The position numbers and the translations under genes were made by a program. DNA of 64,000 nucleotides, from the NCBI GenBank assembly GCA_034509925.1, contig CM067537.1, positions 2,350,001-2,414,000 on the forward strand, read 5' to 3'. This DNA comes from Hirudinaria manillensis. Lineage: Eukaryota; Annelida; Clitellata; Hirudinida; Hirudinidae. Shown piece by piece: positions 49,701-59,455 of the stretch (position 1 is its first letter; the number at the start of each line of letters is the position of its first letter). The notes beneath the pieces were generated by a model, which saw only the letters and a list, made by a program, of their open reading frames with translations, was not told where the DNA came from and searched no databases.

Positions 49701-49790
49701 GGGTCCAAGGAGGAAAGCGAGTCCCTTTTGACCCCCAACGGCCCCCGAAAGGAGTCGGAGGACAACCTCCTCGTCACCATAGCGACTTGA
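41681..49790 (+). CDS. SLC18B1: SLC18B1-like major facilitator transporter, 504 aa
   Basis: Fourteen exons: 41681-41745, 42576-42810, 43634-43729, 44181-44254, 44583-44733, 44989-45057, 45612-45702, 46226-46365, 46795-46893, 47284-47375, 47735-47830, 48252-48326, 48822-48915, 49653-49790; phases agree. The product aligns along its length with human SLC18B1, a vesicular amine/polyamine transporter of the DHA1 MFS family: YSILAPFFPTE (human YSILGPFFPKE), GFIFGSFELVLVLISPIFGTY, GIGLMLGPPLGGVLYE, CLGFLDVTLSPF, SLSTYGLIAGLANSFFSIGAFLGP. Twelve helices are expected in a vesicle membrane. The N-terminus has an extra basic segment (RRNRRRSR) and an acidic tract (EEEEDDDD) before helix 1. The exon 11 donor (AT|GTCGGT) is weak but is the only one found that keeps frame. 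Introns carry many microsatellites. Confidence 0.92.
46423..46480. repeat. (TTTA)n microsatellite
   Basis: TTTA-type tetranucleotide run in intron 8 of the SLC18B1-like gene, shortly after the exon 8 donor. Confidence 0.9.
46694..46782. repeat. (ATTG)n microsatellite before exon 9
   Basis: GATT/ATTG array with a few substitutions; it ends about 12 bp before the exon 9 acceptor at 46794 and therefore forms the polypyrimidine/branch region. Confidence 0.9.
47515..47712. repeat. 14-bp minisatellite before exon 11
   Basis: About 14 copies of a 14-bp unit close to ATGTAATATACATC with single-base variants. It occupies most of the distal part of intron 10, ending about 20 bp before the exon 11 acceptor (47734). 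Confidence 0.85.
48694..48812. repeat. About 39-bp tandem repeat, 3 copies, before exon 13
   Basis: Three near-identical units containing AACATAATTTATGTTTTGGT or close variants and GCGATTATCTT, directly upstream of the exon 13 acceptor at 48821. Confidence 0.85.
49243..49480. repeat. About 26-bp AT minisatellite, intron 13
   Basis: Repeated units of TTAAATAATAAATAAATAAT followed by GTATTA, with ATTATATAAT variants, in the last intron of the SLC18B1-like gene. Confidence 0.8.
49621..49642. repeat. (CA)n microsatellite adjoining the last acceptor
   Basis: About eleven CA units end 10 nt before the AG of the exon 14 acceptor (49652), taking the place of a normal polypyrimidine tract. Confidence 0.9.
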
Positions 49791-50699
49791 ACCACTCGAT
49801 CAACTTTCTTTTCTTTTTTGATTGAATCGCTTGTTAATTATTTTTTTTAATAAATAAATAATTTTGAATAAATATTTTTATTTAAATAAATAATTATTTA
49901 TTTATCTGATCAAATTTGGCCGTATTATCTTATGTTTAGTTTTGTTGTTGTTGCTGTTGATGATATTATGATGACCCGACCGCATCGTATTGCATTGTGA
50001 ATGTCTTTTACTCGCTAATGATAACATGTAATATACATTATACGTAATACATATTATGTATGTAATATATACATATATATATATATTAAAACAATATATA
50101 CTATATTTAGGTCTTTATTTTCAAGTTTATATTTAATACCAATGATACTAATGTAAGTATTATAATGTTTATGCTTGGCAACACCACTCTCGTCAGCATG
50201 GCTTAATATCAATTATAATAACATGTCCTGCTAAATAATCTTCACAAGTATTTACTAAGTGCAAATAAATTGGATATTATTCAGTGTTTTTTGTGTCACT
50301 GTTCAGTGATTTGTTGTTGTTTTACAGCTTTAAAGGTGTTTGGATCTGAATTTACCCATACATTTTAAAAGTTAGAGTTAAGTCTTATTGATGTGATAGG
50401 TGCTTTTTTTTTGTCTTTTATTTTGACCTGAATTCTCATAATTTGAATAAATTACATTCTTAAAAAGTTTGAATCTTGCAAAGAAAGTAAGGGTTCATTA
50501 CTCTTCCTCTGACATTGGACATCAAAATTCTCCGTACGTTCTGCCCAAAATTTATGATTTCCATCGGTGAGGTGTGCAGACAGCCGAGTTGGGGTGAAAA
50601 TTTACGTGGAGTCTCGGCCTAAACCATTTTTGAAAATATAGACTGCTCTCGTCGTTTTGTGTTTATTTTACGTTATAAAATTACGTCTAGATTTCGGTG
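49791..50699. other. Spacer between SLC18B1-like and CARD-like genes
   Basis: Convergent 3' regions. AATAAA-type motifs follow the SLC18B1-like stop at about 49849-49880, consistent with its poly(A) site. No further exon is seen; an AT dinucleotide run lies near 50070. Confidence 0.6.
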
Positions 50700-51769
50700 T
50701 TAATCATCTTCAAAAAGTACGAGTTCGAATGACTTCCCATTCAGGTAGAAGAGAATTTCTAGAAAGGTCTCGAGGGTTTGTGCAAATTTTCGAACGAATT
50801 CTTCGAGGGGTTGAGGCGAATTGAAGAAGCACACTTTTTGTCCTGATTCCATGGGTTTGCTCTTCAAATGAGTTCCAAAACCGCTGAGAATGAGTCGATT
50901 TTCCAGCCTCGTGCACATCCCCGATAGGTCTCTGCAAATGACACTTTTGCGATGCTTCACTCCCAGTATATCTTTCTCGCAAGCTTTGTTTCTCAATCTC
51001 AAAGAATTTGCTGCACTAGCAGTCAATTGTCTGATCATGCCGACCAAAAGCTTCTTATCTTCGTCAGCAAAGCGTCGAGCAGGAGTATGGAGTCGACCGG
51101 ATGAAAAGGTTTTTGTCGGAGCGGATTTTTTGCATTTTTTCGGAGGACTTTGGCAATTTTTTCTGACTTTCGCCTCTATTCCGATGATTGAAATTTCATC
51201 AACGAGGGCCGATTTGAGCGATTCGAACACTGGCACATTTGACCTTTCGAACAATTGTAGCAGTTTTGGCAAGGAAAAGCTGACGTTAGAAAACAGTTCT
51301 TCGACGAGAAGTTCGACTCTTTTTCTGTTGCTCTTCTCAGAAAAAATCTACAATGGCAAATTTTGGTGTTAAACTAATTGTGTCTTTAGCTTTTTTTTTT
51401 TTGACTCAACATAATTTATCAAAGCTCAGGTAAAAAAAAAAAGCGCAGCCTTTGTTCGTCCATCACGTATATTATCTATTTATTGACGTATCGAAACGTG
51501 TCTCAAAAAAGGTCGACATCATTTATTAATCACGTTACCTTAAGTCGTCTAACTTGAAATCTATTCAAAATGTCGGAATCGACGAGGAGCATTATGAACT
51601 CTTCGAAATTATCCTCGTTCTCAATCAAAAAGTCTTTCACCACGTTACGTTCCATCCTTTCCAGAGCAGACTCGCAGATCCAAACATCATCGTCGCACAT
51701 CTTTCCAATTGGAAAGTCGGACCCATGGCCGAAGCACTTATGAAAACGAACTTTGCCCCTAGCAACCAT
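50700..51769 (-). CDS. Putative CARD-domain protein, 292 aa
   Basis: Two exons, 51539-51769 and 50700-51347, phase 0, GTAACG donor and TTGTAG acceptor. The start is ATG 51769 (in-frame upstream starts are not ATG). Residues about 33-120 look like a caspase-recruitment domain of six helices: ALERMERNVVKDFL, FEEFIMLLVDSDILNRFQV, NRKRVELLVEELF, LPKLLQLFERS and VPVFESLKSAL. The order and spacing fit a CARD, and the intron falls in the middle of it. A Lys/Ser-rich linker (about 130-165) is followed by a C-terminal region with CTRLENRLI and FVRKFAQTLETFLEILFYL that I do not recognise. If it is a CARD, it would be an adaptor for caspase or BCL10/MALT1-type assemblies; MALT1 lies about 10 kb away. 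The family call is by pattern, not alignment. Confidence 0.55.
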
Positions 51770-52377
51770 TGGCGTCAACGATACTCACATTTTCAGCAGC
51801 CAGGAATGACTGGTACTCTCCCTCGCTTATCACGTTTCCATGGGCTCATGCGATGGTCACTTATTCAAAAGCCTCGGTAAATTTTGCAGGGCTTGCCCAC
51901 GCCCTCCCACCACGAGTAATTAAAGATTTGTCATTTTAAAATGTCAGTCGTTTAAGTTTGAAAATTGTGATCATATCGTAACGTCAGTGACCTATGAAAT
52001 TACTTGGCGTAACAGGGTCACAGTAACACATAACTCAGAGCAAACATTGGGCAGATGTTTCCTCGCTTATGATGATAAACAGAGCCAAATTCACTGCTAA
52101 CTCTTATTGTTTTGCAAGTTGGTTGCAAGGTTTTTTTTTACGAATTTTTTACAAAATTGATCGTTTTACCCTAGGCATAGCAGCTCTAAGATTCAACCTT
52201 TGCAACCACAGCAGGAAAGTGTCCACTCTGCTTAACAAAGCAAAGCTCTTAACAGGACAAACCAGATCAAGCAGACTCATCTTTGCTATTGATAGTGTGG
52301 AATTATGGATTATCCACTTACTTTTTATACCTGCAACTGCAATCCAATTTCGATAAGTCTTTTTTTTATATAATTTA
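51770..52377. other. Spacer between CARD-like and acidic-protein genes
   Basis: Presumed upstream region of the CARD-like gene and 3' region of the next minus-strand gene. A plus-strand frame (52069-52356) has no recognisable feature, and I treat it as chance. Confidence 0.5.
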
Positions 52378-53122
52378 TTATGTTTGTGTCTCTGAATTAA
52401 TCCATTTATTTTCAATATTATTTAATTCCATACTAAATTCCCTCAATTCCTCGGAAAATGAAGTTGCTTCTGAAGATTCATCGGTCACCATGTCATCATC
52501 ATCATCATCGTCGTCATGACCTAAAACAAAAATTTGAAATCATAACAGTTTTGAATTTTGAAGATTTTATTAAAAAAAATTTTTTAAATCACCTTTATTT
52601 TAGATAAAATGAACTTAAATTAAATATATTCAAATTACATCACATTAAATCAGACTTTGATCCCAAATAATATGGTAACATACAAAATATTGGCTTGCTC
52701 ACAGGACTGAAGCCAATTATGTATTACACACAGACTACTTAATTAATATATTAAAGACGAAGGTAAGCATGTCCTGATTTTCAAAGTCACCTTCTGAATT
52801 GTGATGCACTTTTCCCTCACAAAGTGTTTCTTGATGGACCTCAGAAGTTAATTCAACATCAGATTGGACTTTTGAGCCTACATTTGTATGTTCTGAAGAC
52901 AATTGTTTTTCTTTTGCGAATTTAAGTCGTTCCTGGTGTAAATGATCTCTCTGGAGAGTCCTTTTACCTAGACATAAATGAAGGTATTCACTTCCCAATC
53001 TCATACTTCATAAATAGACACTTAAAAAAACCTTCAGCTCTGCTAAAGTACTGGTCCATTAAAGTCTGGTGGAGATATGATGAAATTTTAGGAATGTAAG
53101 ATTCATTAAAACTTTCAGCCAT
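52378..53122 (-). CDS. Small acidic protein of unknown function, 136 aa
   Basis: Three exons, 53032-53122, 52791-52967, 52378-52520, all phase-consistent (E-G codons split at both junctions). The start is ATG 53122 (MAESFNESYIPKISSYL). The N-terminal 30 residues look helical; the middle is Glu/Lys/Gln-rich. The last exon begins GH followed by eight consecutive Asp, then a Ser/Glu-rich segment and a conserved-looking amphipathic helix ELREFSMELNNIENKW near the C-terminus. I do not recognise the family. The final helix plus acidic tract suggests a protein-binding adaptor, which is inference only. The exon 1 donor (G|GTTTTT) is weak. Confidence 0.6.
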
Positions 53123-53860
53123 ATTTCTCTTCGGCTGGAAAATTATTTCAAAATCATCGTCACTCGAACAAATCACTTTTTAACCATTAAAATTAATGAG
53201 GCAGTCACTTTTTGAGAATTTTTACTCAGCCACTTATCGCAACTCATCACTGAATATTTATTTCTGAATTATCTTCACTAACGAGTCGGACCAACGACAA
53301 TTTCGTTATTATTGTTTGTAGGCGTGAAAACATTCAATTAATGGTTAAATAATACCTATAAATAAATTAATTAATTAATTCCAGGTTAGATAAAATTTTG
53401 TTCTCACTTTAAAAAAAAAGTTTGAGGATTTGAGATGTTCCGAAAACTGATTGATAATAATAGTAAAAGACTCGCCTTGTATTTTAAGGCTTTTAAACAT
53501 TACGTATAAAGGATCTTTAAATTTTCTTGACAATTTGTTTCTAAAACAATATCGTACTCTAAGGAATAAACAAATTCTAATCAATTTAAGCCAATTTTTG
53601 AATTAAAGAACGTTGAACTATTTAAAACTCGTTTAATGCTTATTCAAGTCACTAAACAATCATTAATTTAAGAATTTGCAAAACCTCGCGTGCTAGTTAT
53701 TCAACATTCAAGAGTGTTTGACACTAGAATAAAACATTTTGTAATGGCCTGACATGGAAAGTATCATTTATCGAACCTGCTGACCCACGGATTTTGTTTA
53801 AAAAAGCCAAATTGTTCATAATTTCTCAGAAAATTGACTATTGCAATTCAATAAATCTGA
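53123..53860. other. Spacer with no visible gene
   Basis: AT-rich sequence between two minus-strand genes. The 70-codon minus frame at 53375-53584 has low-complexity, AT-driven composition and no motif. Confidence 0.55.
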
Positions 53861-54811
53861 TCAATTTTTTTTAGACGTGGATCTTCTAGCTTCGTTCGCA
53901 CTTTTGCTCACTTTCTTATGTGATTGTTGGGCCTGCTCCTTCTTCTTCGACTCGTAGTTTGTTTCAATTTCATTGATTTCATCTCGGGAGAACCGACCAA
54001 TCGTGCCAGAATCATTCGGGTTGACTTTCAAATAAGCCGATGAAAATCTCGATTTTCCAGGAATAAAAACTCGTCGTCTGTCATTTTCTTCAGTCTTGGC
54101 TTGTCCAGATGGCGCAATCGAAGATTTCTCTCCTGGATAAATAGTCTTGCATTGAACCCCCTGTAAATTGCTTAAAGATCCGCGTTTTTCAACGCTGTGC
54201 TTTCCAGATTTTGAGTCTGACGATATGTCATATTTGCTCTTAAATTTTGTTCGGCCCGACGGATTCTCTTCCTGAACTCTTTCTGGGTCGTTATACGGCT
54301 CACGACCTCTACTGGGATCGTGTTGAGTTATGCGTGACGCTTTTACTTTGCTTTCTTGCACAGGGGCTGCCGTGAAAACGTTTTTGAAAATCCTTTGAGA
54401 ACTGCACGCTATCGATTTGTGACGAAGCACTTTCGCACTGGGAGGAGTCTCCTCAAAGTGCTTCGACTGGAACGGCTCCCTGCCTCTCCTAACGAAGACG
54501 ATTTCATGATTTTTTACGGTCACTCCAGAGGATTGACAGTCGGCGAACTTCTTGTTCAGCATGGAAATCGCTTTCGAGTGAAACTCTTGCGGATAATTAG
54601 GAGATTTCGTATCGTCCAAACTGTCATTTGACTTCGAACTGTCCGTCGATTTAGATGAGATCGCGTTGAGTGATTCGTTCAAATTGCGAACATCAATTTG
54701 CTTTTTAAGCATTTTGATACGATCCCCTTTCGCGGCAGATTGTTGATATTTGGAGATGTTTGTCTGTGACGCAAGAGAATAACCAATCAAATCCGAGACG
54801 TCTAAAACCAT
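53861..54811 (-). CDS. Basic, Ser/Lys-rich disordered protein, 316 aa, single exon
   Basis: An intact frame from ATG 54811 (MVLDVSDLIGYSL). The protein is hydrophilic and mostly disordered, rich in Ser, Lys, Arg and Glu. It has repeated RGREP motifs (about residues 109-113 and 167-171), a possible helix at the N-terminus (DRIKMLKKQIDVRNLNESLN) and another near the C-terminus (RDEINEIETNYESKKKEQAQQ). I do not recognise it. A TTGCAG lies 13 nt upstream of the ATG, so a 5' UTR intron or trans-splice acceptor is possible. The ATG is only 169 bp beyond the stop codon of the PTB gene on the same strand, unusually close for independent animal genes. Confidence 0.65.
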   Translation of the reverse strand: MVLDVSDLIGYSLASQTNISKYQQSAAKGDRIKMLKKQIDVRNLNESLNAISSKSTDSSKSNDSLDDTKSPNYPQEFHSKAISMLNKKFADCQSSGVTVKNHEIVFVRRGREPFQSKHFEETPPSAKVLRHKSIACSSQRIFKNVFTAAPVQESKVKASRITQHDPSRGREPYNDPERVQEENPSGRTKFKSKYDISSDSKSGKHSVEKRGSLSNLQGVQCKTIYPGEKSSIAPSGQAKTEENDRRRVFIPGKSRFSSAYLKVNPNDSGTIGRFSRDEINEIETNYESKKKEQAQQSHKKVSKSANEARRSTSKKN

Positions 54812-54979
54812 TTAATTTACAGTTCTGCAATTTCTTTTTAAAAACAAATCTCATTCAGGTATAAATAGATTAAAGAATAATTTAAATAAAAAGCGTCAAT
54901 CCCAGATCCGACATCGTCCTTTACAGAATTTCATTGAAAAATCACACACGTCAACTCGAAATAACTTAAGAGACGAGTT

Positions 54980-56157
54980 TCATATTTCCGTATTATCGTC
55001 CACCACGGAATTCAAGTCGACCTGGAACCTGTGCGGTTGATCCTTCATCGTGGATTCTAGCGTCTGAAAGGCATTTGCAACCGAAAGAGCCATCTTACGG
55101 CACGTGACGATGCTATCGCAGAGGTAGGCATGACACTCTGTGACTCTGGAATTGCATGACATTTCACGAACCAAGATGAAGACGAAAATCTTGGCGTAGC
55201 GATTGTCCTGGACAGCGTATGAGATGAACTCCAGAGGTATTAGACCGACATCTTTTACTTTCTTCGTCGATCTGCTCTTGGGATGAAGTGAAATCTAGAA
55301 GAAGTAACGATAAGTTTTTTGTACTAACTGAACGAATTATCGGAATATAATTGATAATAAGTATTATTACAAAATAAATTTAATTCCAACTAACGTTAAT
55401 TAAAAGTAATTAATTAATTAATAATTCAACAGTTAAGTTTAAGTAAATGATAAAAATTCGACTTATGGTTTTAGTAAAAACCCTTTATAAAAATATTCGT
55501 ATAAACAAACCAACTCATAGATTTGCATGATAATGAAGAACTTATACAGACTCATATACCTTACATTCTAGAAAATCAACTTAGTTACAATTATGATACT
55601 TATAATCAAATAACTAATAAATCAGTTTAACTATTATAAGTTTAAAAATAATTACAATTTAAGTTTTAAATAAATAAATAAATTAATTAATTCGTCGGAC
55701 TAACCTTAAAACCTTCCTCCTGAATTTTAACGTTTATAAGAGGAAGATCATCACTCGCATCCAAATTCCTCAGATCCCTGACCATCAAGTCAACGGGGAC
55801 CCTGGTAACCTTTGAACCCCAAAGACCCTCGCACGACCTGCTCCCAACGTACTTGACGAGAAATCTCTGGGGTAGGTTGCCTACGGTGACGCCGGAAATG
55901 ATCTCGTTCCTCTCTTTCTTGGACATCTTCCTCTCTCCAGGTGGAGCTGTCAGACTGCCGAGAAATCTCTTGAAAGTCTGCTGGAAAGAGTTGATCTTCA
56001 ATCCACCGGACCTGGAAGAAGAGGAATCGGCCACGTTGTTGTTGTTGTTGTTGTTGCTGTTGTTGCTGTTCTCCACCTCGCCCATGTCCGTTCCGTTCGA
56101 GCTAAGACTGAGTCTGTTCACGAGATTCGTAAAGTCATCGTCGATCTTTCCAGCCAT
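54980..56157 (-). CDS. PTB/PID-domain adaptor, 255 aa
   Basis: Two exons, 55705-56157 and 54980-55294, phase 0 with a GTTAGT donor. The start is ATG 56157 (MAGKIDDDFTNLVNRL); the frame further upstream has only a TTG start. Residues 1-90 are low complexity, with a run of Asn and Ser, then QQTFKRFLGSLTAPPGERKMSKKER. The PTB fold spans about 100-235: RFLVKYVGSRSCEGLWGS, LINVKIQEEGFKI, DVGLIPLEFISYAVQDNRYAKIFVFILVRE, ECHAYLCDS and a C-terminal helix CRKMALSVANAFQTL. The AYLCDS...VANAF arrangement matches PID1/FAM43-like and other Dab-type PTB domains, which bind NPxY-type peptides of membrane receptors. I cannot say which subfamily. Confidence 0.8.
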
Positions 56158-58666
56158 GTTGTCGCCTTTTGGAAACAGTTTTGAGTCCAAAAAGAATTCT
56201 CAGTTGAAATTCTCTCCCGAAACGCGCCCGAAATGGCAGAGCTTTTGAGAAGCCAAATCTTCTTTTTCTCGATATGGTTGGTCACGACTTTGTAATTCAG
56301 ACGCCTGCACGAAAGCTTGACTATCTATTGAGATCGATCTAATTAATAAATTCATGAGACTCTCCTACGCTCTTTGAGGTGAATGCCTATAGAGGCTACC
56401 AACATTAACATAAAATCAATTATAATAAAATATAACTTATCACGTCTAATAAATACAATCGTAGGAATAAATCACGCCAACTTCAAATATAAATAATTAG
56501 CTAGGATTATTCCTTAAAAAACAGTCTAAAAATTCGCAATAAATATCTTAAATTGCATTAAGTCGATATTAAGTCGTGCTTACAACTGGTGTGCCTCATT
56601 ACGTATTCCATTGATTATTTATTAATTAGTCACTCAGGGCATTTTTATAGACAAACAGCTGGGGTATCATTCACCTGTAATTAGCCTTGTGATGTCATGA
56701 ATATGCAAAACCTCTCGATTTGAATATTAATCGGATATAACCAGTTGAATAGCAAAGCTTAATGAGAGAAAAGCTGGTTTGAATAGTGATATTTACGTGG
56801 TAAATGTGAATCATCATCGTCGTCGTCGTCATCAGCAATACCAACCTCATGTCGTAACTGAATATAAGTCGCAATAAAAATCGTGATTGCTATGTATAAA
56901 CATCATTTAAGCCAGTGGTGATGATAATGATGGTGGCGATGATGAAGTAAAACCCCAGATGTTGGCCATGTGGGAATCTAGGCAACCAGTCGTAAACAAA
57001 TTTTGAGCTGTCATCAACAGACTTCTTCCTCTATAAATTGCCAAATTATTATTATTATTATTATTGGTATAATACTGATAATTATCATTATTATTATTGC
57101 AAATATAGTTGTGGTTTTCGTCATTATTATTATTATTTTTATTATTATTGTTATTATTATTATTAATATCATCATCAAAACGATTACTTCCTAATAATTT
57201 TAATTGAAAATTTCGAAATTAAAATTTCACAATGAGCCAGTTAATCATTACCCACTAAATATTAATATTAATTAATATTAATTTGAGTGAATATTATTAG
57301 GATCTAATCCGCGCCAAAGTGCTCTGCTGTAGATCCATGACTGCCAATTGAGCCATCCGTGATAAGCATTCCATCCATTGGTCTATCCACGTATGGATTC
57401 CTTTCCACCTGCTTTTGGGGAAAACTTTAAATTTGGAGTTGAAGCTAGATGGTCTCTAAACAACATACATGTACGATGTACAATGTATGGCATCCTTTGT
57501 GGTGTCCATGAGGAGGGGTCTGTTGGTGCTAGTTAGGGGGTAATTGGATTCTCCCTCCTCCTCCTAAGAATGTCACTCGGATGGAAGTACAGTCGACGAT
57601 AGGCTGTGAATGTTCCTCTCGTCTTGTTCCAGCAGCAGTGTGTTGAACCGCTCTGTCCCAATGTTGTCGTTCGATTTGAATCGATTCATATCCGAGCTGA
57701 CGAGTTTTTAAAGCCACTGTAAACACCAAAGCCATTACTTCCTGTCTCACCCCTCAAAAAGCTGAACATTTTCAAGAAGGAAGTTGTTCATTCAAAAGCC
57801 TAATTTTGATCGGATTTTGACGAATTTTGTCGAATTTACTTCAATAAATCGTTGGTTTACGAGAGGTCGACCTACTTTCTTATCTTTTCATTTCTTAGAT
57901 GTTTTGATTCTTATATCTACAGGGCCTCTACCTTTGAATTAGGTTCATTACGTATTCCATTACGAAACTCCTGTAGTGATGAAGGTACCATGTTGACTGA
58001 AGGCATGCGATTAATTAATTATGTTAATGAGGGTCAATGTCCCCCCCCCCCAAGATTCTTAATAATTGTCGTGTCGATTAATTCTTAACGACGACATATA
58101 TATGCTGGTTAATTAAATAATAAACGGAAATCAATATAGCCAATTATTAAATTAATTAACTTATTAAATTAATTTATGTAATAAGAAACGATTTGATTTT
58201 AATTAAAGATTATAAACAGATACAAAATGATATAAGGTAAAATGATAATACTACACATGAAATTTTAAAGTTATCACCGTTGTCATCATCAGCATTGTCG
58301 GTGACAATATTTATTTACTCATTTATAAAAAGCGAATATTTATTTATTCATTAATATTTGTTCATTATTAATGTAATAATTTATGTAAATAATATATGAA
58401 AAAAAGGATGATTCGTATTTAAAAAATTGTCAATGCAACGTCATGCAATGATAAACATAAACAACACTAACCTAAAATTTCCATTGTAAAAAAATATGAC
58501 AAAAAAAACAAAAGAATAAAAATAAATAAGGAGATAATAAGAAATAAGGCGCTACAATAATCAGTAACTCAGCAAAAGACCAGAAAAGAGCATCGTCAAC
58601 GACCTACTTTACTCACAATTGACATAATCGAAACCCGTCAATTTTATTGGCCGCTCACACAGTCAC
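56158..58666. other. Long spacer between PTB gene and the next plus-strand gene
   Basis: 2.5 kb of AT-rich DNA with small ATT and ATC runs (56815-56835, 57048-57065, 57130-57170) and a C10 tract near 58041. A 73-codon minus frame (57529-57750) has ordinary composition but no motif or partner exon. No supportable gene. Confidence 0.5.
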
Positions 58667-59455
58667 GTGATGCATTTCAGGGTCACGGCTGCACCAATGA
58701 AAGGCTTCCGTCAGCCGTCGCGGACGTCCAGGCGAAAAGCAAAGTACGACTATTACAGACTCCTCCGCAAGGACTTTGGCCACAGAGAATCCAGAAGGAA
58801 GAAGTGCAGTTGCGATGCCTGCAGGTCCTACAAAGACCCGCACTGGAGGCACGACTACAGGCCCCAGAGGAGGCCCTACGACCACAGACACCACACTCGG
58901 AGCAGGCGACATAGGTACCCCTACGACGACTACATTTCGCCTCGCGAGCTTATCTCCAGCCATCTGAGGGACATCGAGAATCGACACTACAAGAAGGGCT
59001 TCAGAAGGAACGACTGGTCGACTCTCTCCCTGCTTAATGCCCGCAATTCGAGGTACCCCAACTACTCGCATAACTCTCAGTTCAGGCCTGTCCTCCCTCA
59101 GCCGACTCATCCCTTGCCCCGTTTCCCTTACATGCCCCAAACCAGTCGGTCGAACGACATAAAGGACGAGTACGAACAGGAATACAGCGACGAGTTTACC
59201 GGTCGCATCTTTGAACATTTCCTCAATCAGAGACCCAGGGAGTACGAACTGCCCATTTACCCGGAACAGGAGGGCTACTTGACCGGATGGGAGGCAGATG
59301 CTACGCCCTCGAAGCAGGACTACGACTGGGGTGGCTACGGCAACTCGTGGTCCGAGGGCTCGGCCAATCTGCCCACTTCCTTGGACAAAATGCCGGAGGA
59401 GAAAATGAAAGAAATGCCGAGCTCTTACGGATGGTCTGTCAATCCGTACCTATAG
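58667..59455 (+). CDS. Arg/Tyr/His-rich protein of unknown function, 262 aa
   Basis: A GC-rich open frame in AT-rich surroundings, starting at ATG 58667 and ending with TAG. The N-terminal third is very basic and aromatic (RKAKYDYYRLLRKDFGHRESRRKKC, then repeated RPY/HRHH/RRHRYPYDDY motifs) with a CSCDAC cluster near residue 48-53. The middle is Pro/Arg/Ser-rich; the last third is acidic and Tyr/Trp/Gly-rich (DEYEQEYSDEF, YDWGGYGNSW). The strand bias in GC and codon use argue that it is real. A TTTCAG lies inside the first codons (58675-58680), so the frame could be a terminal exon whose true start is upstream. I do not recognise the family. It may be a nucleic-acid-binding or secreted matrix-type protein; both are guesses. 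Confidence 0.6.
   Translation: MMHFRVTAAPMKGFRQPSRTSRRKAKYDYYRLLRKDFGHRESRRKKCSCDACRSYKDPHWRHDYRPQRRPYDHRHHTRSRRHRYPYDDYISPRELISSHLRDIENRHYKKGFRRNDWSTLSLLNARNSRYPNYSHNSQFRPVLPQPTHPLPRFPYMPQTSRSNDIKDEYEQEYSDEFTGRIFEHFLNQRPREYELPIYPEQEGYLTGWEADATPSKQDYDWGGYGNSWSEGSANLPTSLDKMPEEKMKEMPSSYGWSVNPYL

Noticed and set aside
57529-57750. Minus-strand 73-codon frame in the 56-58 kb spacer
   Set aside because: Ordinary composition but no motif, no partner exon and no clear start context.
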